A DNA stretch of 41,357 nt, taken from positions 1-41,357 of IMG/VR virus record IMGVR_UViG_3300020470_000045; one strand, 5' to 3'. A model generated the notes under the pieces. It worked only from the letters and a program-made list of their open reading frames with translations, was not told where the DNA came from and searched no databases. This stretch comes from a virus. Of this stretch, positions 14,003 to 19,180 are shown in pieces. The first letter of the stretch is position 1; each line of letters opens with the position of its first letter. A program made the translations under genes and the position numbers.

Positions 14003-14830
14003 TTACAATGCAAGGTTTTCTACTATATCTAGTAGTGCATCTTTATTTTCATGTACATATTTAGCTGTTGTCGCTTGTGACCTATGTCCCAGTATCTTGC
14101 CAATTATAAGGGTATTGACCTTATGTTCATTAGCCATTCTGGATGCACAGGTATGTCTGCAAATATGAAACACAAAATTAGGATCGCCCTTAGCGAATCG
14201 ATCACGAGCCTCATGCCAGAGGTCATAGAACTTGTGGTGGTTGTACACCGACTTAACTCTTCCTAACCTCTGAAGGGCTTCTAAAGCCTTTCTATTGAGG
14301 GGTACATCCCTAGCATCACCATTCTTGGTCTTAGGTAGATGTAGGAACTTTTTACTAGATGATATAAAGGCTGTGTCTCCAGCTTGCAAAATTTCACCTA
14401 GTCTCATTCCAGTATTGAGACCAACAGTAAAAATATCAGCAACCCAAGTTTCACCACTGTTATTAAAAAACCAATAAAGATTTTCGATTTCTTTATCAGT
14501 GAAATATCTGGGTCTTTCTGACTTAACTTTCTTCCAGTTAAAGTCTGGGGCATGGCTAATTAATTCTTCCTTTACACCATGCTTAAATACAGAAGATAAA
14601 GCAGCTGCATAACGATTTACAGTGCTTAAAGATAGACCTAAGTCATCTTCCAAGAAATTAAAAAAGACATGAATTTGTCTTGGCTTAAAACTGTCTAATG
14701 GCTTGTCACCATATTTCTGGAATTCAAAAAACTTCTGCATCTTTGACATACTTTCAGCGATGTGTCTGTCAGAAGAACCTTCCCATATGTTCCTCTTTTC
14801 GGCATGAGTGAATTCTCTAATAGTTTCCAT
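14003..14830 (-). CDS. int: Tyrosine recombinase (phage integrase)
   Basis: A 275-residue integrase. The N-terminal SAM-like core-binding domain spans about 20-95 (SFKPRQIHVFFNFLEDD, SLSTVNRYAAALSSVFKHG). The catalytic domain has R143 (TGMRLGEI), K167/K169 (PKTKNGDARDVPL), H222 and R225 (HICRHTCASR), H249 (LGHRSQATTAKY) and the nucleophile Y258. All active-site residues are present, so it should be functional. There is no clear arm-binding domain at the extreme N-terminus. It is last in a unit with its own promoter (15756-15785), a tRNA-Ser-like core (15671-15714) and a terminator (13967-13993). Integrases of marine T7-like phages commonly target tRNA genes. Confidence 0.95.
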   Translation of the reverse strand: METIREFTHAEKRNIWEGSSDRHIAESMSKMQKFFEFQKYGDKPLDSFKPRQIHVFFNFLEDDLGLSLSTVNRYAAALSSVFKHGVKEELISHAPDFNWKKVKSERPRYFTDKEIENLYWFFNNSGETWVADIFTVGLNTGMRLGEILQAGDTAFISSSKKFLHLPKTKNGDARDVPLNRKALEALQRLGRVKSVYNHHKFYDLWHEARDRFAKGDPNFVFHICRHTCASRMANEHKVNTLIIGKILGHRSQATTAKYVHENKDALLDIVENLAL

Positions 14831-14835
14831 TTTAG

Positions 14836-15219
14836 TTACTCTCCTTTCCTTGCTTGAATTCTTTTACAAAAAGTTAAAACGTCACAACCAAAGTTGGCTG
14901 CATTGTCATACGATGGTTTTTTATCAAGGTAATAAAACTCGTAATGAGAAAGTATTTTCATAGCAAAGTCATAAGCTGTTTCTACCTCAGTAAACATTTT
15001 AACGTCATCCTTGTTGTAGTTAGCTAAGTCTTCCTTGCGAGATTTAACTTCACTTTCAGCCCAAGTATTACCAGCAGCAATACTAGGCTGACCTTGCTTA
15101 CCAGTGAGGGCATAAAGTTTGCCCTCTTCTGGTTTACCTCTGGTATTAGTTTCATAATACTCACCCTTGCGAATATGCTCAGGCAGTGGTTTATTTTTAG
15201 GTGAAATAATTGGGTTCAT
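14836..15219 (-). CDS. Unknown protein in the integrase unit
   Basis: A 127-residue protein that I cannot place in a family. It begins MNPIISPKNKPLPEHIRKGE, has a middle helix (TEVETAYDFAMKILSHYEFY) and ends RKGE, where GGA GAG is also the Shine-Dalgarno for the integrase. Its ATG overlaps the TAA of the preceding gene (TAATG). A link with integration or excision is possible by position but nothing in the sequence shows it. Confidence 0.65.
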   Translation of the reverse strand: MNPIISPKNKPLPEHIRKGEYYETNTRGKPEEGKLYALTGKQGQPSIAAGNTWAESEVKSRKEDLANYNKDDVKMFTEVETAYDFAMKILSHYEFYYLDKKPSYDNAANFGCDVLTFCKRIQARKGE

Positions 15220-15623
15220 TATCTGCTCTCCACTTCATAAAATTTGCCGTTAGACTTTATTGTCTTTTTGACAGTTGTAAGTACTGGAATTTTAGAACCC
15301 CTCTTTAAAACCTTGGGTCTATCGATCCAGTTAGTTTTACCGAACCTGAGACCAGCTCTGATCTCTCTGTCAGTATAAAAGTATTCACTCAGGGAAAGTT
15401 TCTTCCTGAGCTTACCAAATGTGTTGTGACCTAGCTCAATCATTGCAATGCAATCAAAGGCTACTTTCATTTTGAAACTGTTAGTAAGGCTACGTTTTTT
15501 CTTATCACCAAAAACGTATTTAGTTTCAGTTTTAACAGCTCTAGGCTGTGCTAAATTTGACCTTCCATTTTTAGATCGTTTAAGAAAGTCTGGTATAGTT
15601 AAATCTATTTCAATACTGGTCAT
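15219..15623 (-). CDS. Unknown basic protein, first gene of the integrase unit
   Basis: A 134-residue basic protein, with many Lys/Arg in TKYVFGDKKKRSLTNSFKMK. The central part (FDCIAMIELGHNTFGKLRKK, LSLSEYFYTDREIRAGLRFG) reads like a small helix-turn-helix, so DNA binding is plausible. AAGGAG lies 8 nt before the ATG. It is directly downstream of the tRNA-Ser-like core, so it is the best candidate for an excisionase or a regulator of integration, by position only. It ends in TAATG overlap with the next gene. Confidence 0.65.
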   Translation of the reverse strand: MTSIEIDLTIPDFLKRSKNGRSNLAQPRAVKTETKYVFGDKKKRSLTNSFKMKVAFDCIAMIELGHNTFGKLRKKLSLSEYFYTDREIRAGLRFGKTNWIDRPKVLKRGSKIPVLTTVKKTIKSNGKFYEVESR

Positions 15624-15670
15624 TTTTATCTCCTTCTGTAAGTTACAGGAGACCTGACAGCGATTGATCT

Positions 15671-15714
15671 CGGATTGCTAATCCGTCAACCCGTAAAGGG
15701 TTGCGAGGGTTCAA
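15671..15714 (+). other. tRNA-Ser fragment, candidate attP core
   Basis: This 44-bp stretch has the anticodon arm CGGA-TTGCTAA-TCCG with anticodon GCT, a variable arm CAACCC-GTAAA-GGGTTG with a 6-bp stem, and the first half of a T arm, GAGGG-TTCAA. On both sides the tRNA pattern stops: no D arm or acceptor strand precedes it, and the bases after TTCAA (GTGTAGCAG) cannot close the T stem. It lies in a 164-bp intergenic gap of the integrase unit. Sequence identity between a phage and the middle or 3' part of a host tRNA is typical of tyrosine-recombinase attachment sites. It could also be a decayed tRNA gene. Confidence 0.6.
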
Positions 15715-15755
15715 GTGTAGCAGCTCCGTAATCAACCAGTGTCTGGTCTAATTTG

Positions 15756-15785
15756 ATAATTAATATTTCTACTTTTGTTTGTCAA
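15756..15785 (-). promoter_or_regulatory. Sigma70-like promoter of the integrase unit
   Basis: On the minus strand a perfect TTGACA (15780-15785) is followed after 18 bp by AATTAT (15756-15761), which matches four of six -10 bases. It begins just after the stop codon of the gene ending at 15788 and reads through the tRNA-Ser-like core into the two small genes and the integrase. The integrase unit should therefore be transcribed by host polymerase. Confidence 0.6.
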
Positions 15786-15787
15786 CC

Positions 15788-16003
15788 TTATTGCTGGTAA
15801 ACAGCTCTTTTTAAATTATAGTTACATAAGTTATAAAATCTCTTAGCTTCATCTTTAAATTCAAATAAGCCAAGTCTTTCTGGTGATCTGTAAACAGCTT
15901 GACCATTTTTATTAACTCCTGTTCTAATTTGGTAAACTGCCCATTGATCTCTTTTTTCTGGGGTATGTACTTTGTACATTTGAATTAATGGTACACTATT
16001 CAT
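15788..16003 (-). CDS. Small early protein, unknown
   Basis: I place the start at ATG 16003, preceded by AAGGAGTAACC; the in-frame ATG at 16018 lies inside the upstream gene. The 71-residue product (MNSVPLIQMYKVHTPEKRDQ onward) has alternating short strands and a basic C-terminal helix (FKDEAKRFYNLCNYNLKRAV). No family recognised. It is last in the cassette of six small early genes and its leader is a shortened copy of the repeated junction. Such genes in T7-like phages often act on host functions; this is inference. Confidence 0.65.
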   Translation of the reverse strand: MNSVPLIQMYKVHTPEKRDQWAVYQIRTGVNKNGQAVYRSPERLGLFEFKDEAKRFYNLCNYNLKRAVYQQ

Positions 16004-16005
16004 GG

Positions 16006-16320
16006 TTACTCCTTCCACCCATATTGATTATGGGTTGCTCTACGACCTTTTGCTCTATTAAATTCAGTATTGTAAGAACTCATTATTTGGTTTTCAGCTA
16101 ATGATGCACTATAGCTATCAGTGCCTGTACCAGTATACCACTTAGGATTTTTCACAAACTCATCAAAAGTTTGGAAACCCTCAACCTGTGAAAAGTTATA
16201 CATATCTGTCCAAAAACTATGATACCCACCAGTACCATGGTATGAATTTTCTTTTACAACATAATCTTTGTCGTATGCTTTAGATTTAAGTTGTTCGTAA
16301 TTTAATCTTATTCTTCGCAT
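16006..16320 (-). CDS. Small early protein, unknown
   Basis: A 104-residue protein, basic at both ends and aromatic-rich in the middle (YHGTGGYHSFWTDMYNFSQV, NPKWYTGTGTDSYSASLAEN). No signal, membrane segment or known domain. The ATG follows the full repeated leader (AAAGGAGAGTAACCA), and its last codons AAG GAG TAA form the ribosome site of the next gene. Part of the early cassette; function unknown. Confidence 0.7.
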   Translation of the reverse strand: MRRIRLNYEQLKSKAYDKDYVVKENSYHGTGGYHSFWTDMYNFSQVEGFQTFDEFVKNPKWYTGTGTDSYSASLAENQIMSSYNTEFNRAKGRRATHNQYGWKE

Positions 16321-16323
16321 TGG

Positions 16324-16611
16324 TTACTCTCCTTTAACTAGTTTTTGAATTACATTAAATCTCTTTGCTCCAGCTTTTCTTGTTCTTTGGTAAAAACAAG
16401 CATCAATCATGGTAACTCTATTACCACGAGTTCCTACATAGTAGGCTTTAGTTGTAGCTCCACCATTTTTAGTTTTTACGATTAAATATTCCCATGATAA
16501 ATTTTTAAATGGCTTGTATTCGGTGAGCTGATCTCTGTTAAATATTTTGTGTGAAAAACCATCGCCAGCTTTTTTAAATCCGTTTGCAATTTTATTTAAT
16601 AATTGTTCCAT
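16324..16611 (-). CDS. Small early protein, unknown
   Basis: A 95-residue basic protein. It starts with an amphipathic helix (MEQLLNKIANGFKKAGDGF), continues with short strands (WEYLIVKTKNGGATTKAYYV, RVTMIDACFYQRT) and ends VKGE, where the Gly-Glu-stop codons are the next gene's Shine-Dalgarno. No recognised family; the strand-rich basic character would fit a small nucleic-acid-binding fold, but this is a guess. Confidence 0.7.
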   Translation of the reverse strand: MEQLLNKIANGFKKAGDGFSHKIFNRDQLTEYKPFKNLSWEYLIVKTKNGGATTKAYYVGTRGNRVTMIDACFYQRTRKAGAKRFNVIQKLVKGE

Positions 16612-16615
16612 TTGG

Positions 16616-16822
16616 TTACTCTCCTAACTTTTGAATTTTCTGTTTTATTAAATCGTGGTCTTTATTTAGTCTTGCTAATATTTTATACATTTTATTGATA
16701 GTTTCTTTACGATCTAAACCATCTCTAATTGGTATTGTACCAGCAATTATTCCTTCAACAATTTCAATGTCTAGATTATTTTTTGTTCTATATCTTTCGT
16801 AGTCTTTTAATGTAAATCCCAT
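16616..16822 (-). CDS. Small early protein, unknown
   Basis: A 68-residue, mostly helical and highly charged protein (MGFTLKDYERYRTKNNLDIE; RKETINKMYKILARLNKDHD) ending QKLGE-stop. No family recognised. It is preceded by a GC-rich hairpin at 16840-16856 and by the repeated leader. In this copy of the leader the TAA is not needed to end the upstream gene, whose stop lies about 30 bp earlier. Confidence 0.7.
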   Translation of the reverse strand: MGFTLKDYERYRTKNNLDIEIVEGIIAGTIPIRDGLDRKETINKMYKILARLNKDHDLIKQKIQKLGE

Positions 16823-16839
16823 CGGTTACTCTCCTTTGT

Positions 16840-16865
16840 GGGGGCTTGATGCCCCCTTTTGTTTT
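16840..16865 (+). terminator. Hairpin with U tract on the plus strand, between early genes
   Basis: GGGGGC-TTGAT-GCCCCC is a perfect 6-bp GC stem followed on the plus strand by TTTTGTTTTT, a textbook intrinsic terminator for plus-strand transcription. No plus-strand gene lies nearby. On the minus strand the same hairpin sits just upstream of the ribosome site of the gene starting at 16822, without a T tract, so there it may be a processing or translation-control element. Confidence 0.6.
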
Positions 16866-17266
16866 TATTTATGATATCCTAATTCTTTTGATTGGTACGA
16901 AACTGTGTCATCCCATAATTCCCATAAATCTCCGATATTCTTTTCAAGATTATTATATGGAATGCCTCTTTTCGCTTTTATGTCCCATCTCCACATTGTG
17001 GAATAAAGACACTTACCAATCACCTGACCTTTTCTCTTTTCAATATGACCAGATGATGAATAACGAGTAGGATGATATCCACCAGCTACTACCTTACACC
17101 AGCTTACAACACCCTGAGGCTTGCCAGCATTCTTACCTTTTTTAGCAACTGGTAACTTATCAACCTCTTCCTGACCAAACCACTTAACGGCTAGGTCATA
17201 TCCAAAGTCATCTGAAAGATAAGCTCTTCGAGTTTGGTATTCTGCTTGTTGTCCAAAATGTCCCAT
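16865..17266 (-). CDS. Small early protein, unknown
   Basis: A 133-residue protein, the largest of the early cassette. It has an N-terminal helical part (YLSDDFGYDLAVKWFGQEEV), then a Gly/Lys-rich section with two Cys (VVSWCKVVAGGYHPTRYSS, GKCLYSTMWRWD) and an aromatic C-terminus. I do not recognise the family. The ATG follows AAAAGGAGAGTAACCA. As second gene of the early cassette it is a candidate host-takeover protein by position only. Confidence 0.7.
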   Translation of the reverse strand: MGHFGQQAEYQTRRAYLSDDFGYDLAVKWFGQEEVDKLPVAKKGKNAGKPQGVVSWCKVVAGGYHPTRYSSSGHIEKRKGQVIGKCLYSTMWRWDIKAKRGIPYNNLEKNIGDLWELWDDTVSYQSKELGYHK

Positions 17267-17269
17267 TGG

Positions 17270-17500
17270 TTACTCTCCTTTTAATTCATTTATTATATTT
17301 TGCTGCACACCTAAATATGAACCTTGTGTATTTCTTAGTTCCTCAACTTGATCTTTAAGTGTCATAAGTTTTTCGACTTTTTTAATATGAGGTCTAAGAT
17401 CAGCATCGTCATCAATTCTAATTTCTTCATTCATTTGTGCTTTGATTTCATCTATTTGATTATCGATTACGTCAATGATGTCTAAGTTATATGTAGTCAT
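17270..17500 (-). CDS. First early gene, small acidic helical protein
   Basis: A 76-residue acidic protein with long helices (IIDVIDNQIDEIKAQMNEEI; KKVEKLMTLKDQVEELRN), likely a coiled coil. It ends ELKGE-stop, which doubles as the Shine-Dalgarno of the following gene. It is the first gene after the 425-bp control region and should be among the first phage proteins made. No family recognised. Confidence 0.7.
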   Translation of the reverse strand: MTTYNLDIIDVIDNQIDEIKAQMNEEIRIDDDADLRPHIKKVEKLMTLKDQVEELRNTQGSYLGVQQNIINELKGE

Positions 17501-17783
17501 AGGTTACTCTCCAGTTTCTATGGTTGGTTAAAAAAATTGGAACATCAGATTGTCCGATGCACAAATTTCGCTAACCAGAAAAATATAAAGGGTCTCAGCT
17601 AATTGGTTTGGATCATGTTTACTACCAACTTCTATTTCATAGTGTTTTGGGAGACTTTGGGAAGTTTTTGATCAAGTAGGGAGTATACTCTTGCCACTCG
17701 AAGCTATTTAAATGAGAACCTCTAAACTCATTCGGTGATTTTCATGTTTTTTTTAAATTCTCCTATGTTTCTCTCTTACACTA

Positions 17784-17814
17784 TATATATGGGTATTGTT
17801 GCAACGGATTTCAA
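17784..17814 (-). promoter_or_regulatory. Possible early sigma70 promoter
   Basis: On the minus strand TTGAAA (17809-17814) is followed by an AT-alternating box, TATATA (17784-17789, 19-bp spacer) or CATATA (17786-17791, 17-bp spacer). Position about 280 bp upstream of the first early gene is suitable, but the AT-rich context makes chance matches likely. Confidence 0.35.
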
Positions 17815-17905
17815 GGTTTTAAAGTAAAATATTTCAGAATATTTAAAAAAAGTGCTTTATGTCTCGTCAGAAATTTGACACATAGTTAACTTATTGAATA
17901 AATTG

Positions 17906-17919
17906 AAAAAACACCGATC
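17906..17919. repeat. 14-bp element shared by both control regions (copy 2)
   Basis: AAAAAACACCGATC, identical to 2521-2534. On the minus strand it reads GATCGGTGTTTTTT directly after the stop codon of the last lysis gene. CACTGG 25 bases upstream could pair weakly with the CGGTG, so it may end the late transcript. In both places it marks the end of a long gene block. Confidence 0.45.
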
Positions 17920-17925
17920 CTGATT

Positions 17926-18384
17926 TTAGATAATTCCCAGTGAGAATAGAGAAAGCAAGAGAATCACCATAACAAATGCAATTATCAGTATAATTATTGA
18001 TCCGATTGCAATGTTTTCTTGGATTTTAGCTCTTCTTGCTTCAGCCTTTTTAGCTCTAGCTGCTTTATTTTTACGTTGTTGAGTTCGTATTGATACTATG
18101 TCATTCCAAGCATTTAAATCGCCAGTAGTAGCTATAATCATGTTTTTAAGCTCTTGTTCTTGCTCCCTGATCCTCTTAACTGTCTGCCAAGTGTCCAGAG
18201 CCTCTTCTAGCTCCCCTACAGCTCCTCTTCTTGATCTCTCGGCTCGATGCTTACTTTCAGCCTGTTCAACTAAGCCAGCCCAAGCCGAGATTTTATTTAC
18301 GATGTTGTGAACTTCAGCCCCATTTCCAAGTGCAGTTTTTACAACCTGATAAGCACCATTTAGGGCTGCAAGCTCAGCTAACAT
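17926..18384 (-). CDS. Tail-anchored membrane protein of the lysis cassette
   Basis: A 152-residue protein beginning MLAELAALNGAYQVVKTALG, a start seen in a protein family found beside holins in marine phages. The middle is a charged coiled coil (LDTWQTVKRIREQEQELKNM; KAARAKKAEARRAKI) and the last 25 residues are one hydrophobic segment (IIILIIAFVMVILLLSLF), so it is a C-terminally anchored inner-membrane protein. It follows the holin with adjacent or overlapping codons at 18384. A spanin-like or lysis-accessory role is inference from context and topology. Confidence 0.75.
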   Translation of the reverse strand: MLAELAALNGAYQVVKTALGNGAEVHNIVNKISAWAGLVEQAESKHRAERSRRGAVGELEEALDTWQTVKRIREQEQELKNMIIATTGDLNAWNDIVSIRTQQRKNKAARAKKAEARRAKIQENIAIGSIIILIIAFVMVILLLSLFSLGII

Positions 18385-18755
18385 TACTTGCCTACTTTCT
18401 TAACTCGCTCATAAGTTCTTAAACCACCGAGACCTAACATACCCATTAAGACAGGTAACATTGTTGAAGTATCAGCCTGTGGAATTATAACTCCAAAACC
18501 AGCACAAATTGGTGAGACTAGAAAGTTAACTCCAAAACCTAAAACACACACCCAAGCCGTAGCTGGTCTCCAGCTCGATTGAAACCAATTTCCTTTTGCA
18601 TCTTGCTTGTTAATTTCCAGCTGAGCTAGTAAAGCCTCTTGAGTATGTTTTTCTGTCATCGTATTAATTTCATGTGCCAGCTTTTGTTTAGTGTCGGCAT
18701 CAGGAATAAACTTATCCAGTATCTGGGTTACTGGCTGTATTAAATTTGTTATCAT
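18384..18755 (-). CDS. Holin, three-transmembrane GTA/phage type
   Basis: A 123-residue protein that matches the GTA_holin_3TM pattern (PF11351): an N-terminal amphipathic helical half (LDKFIPDADTKQKLAHEINT), the junction WFQSSWRPATAWVCVLGFGV leading into a first membrane segment, and then a second hydrophobic pair ending in MLGLGGLRTYERVKKV. Holins open the inner membrane so the endolysin reaches the cell wall. Its ATG overlaps the TGA of the endolysin (ATGA), giving the order endolysin, holin, tail-anchored protein. Confidence 0.88.
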   Translation of the reverse strand: MITNLIQPVTQILDKFIPDADTKQKLAHEINTMTEKHTQEALLAQLEINKQDAKGNWFQSSWRPATAWVCVLGFGVNFLVSPICAGFGVIIPQADTSTMLPVLMGMLGLGGLRTYERVKKVGK

Positions 18756-19165
18756 TTTGCACCTCTAATCATATCAGCAACTCTCTTACTCCTGTTTGGA
18801 AGTTGAGAGGCATACTTGCTGTCTAAGAGTTCATCTGCTGCTTTGTCAAAGTCGTGGTTTCTAAGATGAACTAAATGTCTTTTAAATTGTAAATACCTTG
18901 GCATTCCCATATTGAATACAAGGTTGCAAATTGCCTGTTGTACGATGTCAGGTAAAGTATGAAAGAAGTTTATATTCTCTTTAATTTCATGCTGTACTAT
19001 TTCAATATCTTCTTCCAGCATTTGCATAGCTGTCTCATGTGAGATACCTCTGTCATCCAGATTTCTACCTACCCCTATACTGTTTTTACCAGAAGTACAC
19101 TGGTATAATTTAAGCTCAAGCCCCTCGTCTTCTATAAGTGTCTTTTTTAAATTTTCTATGTCCAT
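18752..19165 (-). CDS. Endolysin, T4-lysozyme family (GH24)
   Basis: A 137-residue lysozyme that cleaves peptidoglycan glycan strands. The N-terminus IEDEGLELKLYQCTSGKNSI then GVGRNLDDRGI aligns with the T4 lysozyme active site: E14 is the catalytic acid, C23 takes the place of Asp20, and S29 that of Thr26. The Cys at the second position occurs in a known subgroup with the YxCTxGxxTIGxGRNL pattern. The conserved later segment QQAICNLVFNMGMPRYLQFK is also present. No signal peptide, so export depends on the holin, which overlaps it by 4 bp. Confidence 0.92.
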   Translation of the reverse strand: MDIENLKKTLIEDEGLELKLYQCTSGKNSIGVGRNLDDRGISHETAMQMLEEDIEIVQHEIKENINFFHTLPDIVQQAICNLVFNMGMPRYLQFKRHLVHLRNHDFDKAADELLDSKYASQLPNRSKRVADMIRGAK

Positions 19166-19180
19166 TATTTCTCCGTTTAA

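Larger units (their letters stand above)
16004..17512 (-). repeat. Repeated leader GGAGAGTAACC before the early genes
   Basis: On the plus strand GGTTACTCTCC lies at 16322-16332, 16614-16624, 16824-16834, 17268-17278 and 17502-17512, with a shortened copy at 16004-16012 and a variant (AGTTACTCTCC) at 14834-14844 before the integrase. On the coding strand it reads GGAGAGTAACC and is followed 0-2 bases later by ATG. GGAG is the Shine-Dalgarno. In four copies, including the one before the integrase, the triplets GGA GAG TAA also end the upstream gene as Gly-Glu-stop; in the shortened copy the end is AAG GAG TAA. At 16824 and 17502 no upstream gene uses the TAA, yet it is kept. Confidence 0.85.
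17501..17925. promoter_or_regulatory. Non-coding control region upstream of the early genes
   Basis: About 425 AT-rich bp without a credible gene. It lies between the end of the lysis cassette and the first early gene, where host-polymerase early promoters are expected. It holds a possible promoter (17784-17814), the 14-bp element at 17906-17919, the half-site TGCAACGGAT (17800-17809), TCCGATGC (17553-17560), and TTAAAAAAATTGG (17528-17540). On the minus strand CATCGGA-CAA-TCTGATG followed by TTCCAATTTTTTT (17530-17563) looks like a terminator or attenuator about 30 bp before the first gene. Confidence 0.55.

Noticed and set aside
15640-15745. A complete, functional tRNA-Ser around the integrase-side fragment
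   Set aside because: No D arm or 5' acceptor can be found and the T stem cannot close, so only a fragment is supported.
16001-17512. CRISPR-like array, because of the regularly recurring GGTTACTCTCC
   Set aside because: The repeat is only 11 bp, spacing varies from about 210 to 440 bp, and every copy sits at a ribosome-binding position before a gene.
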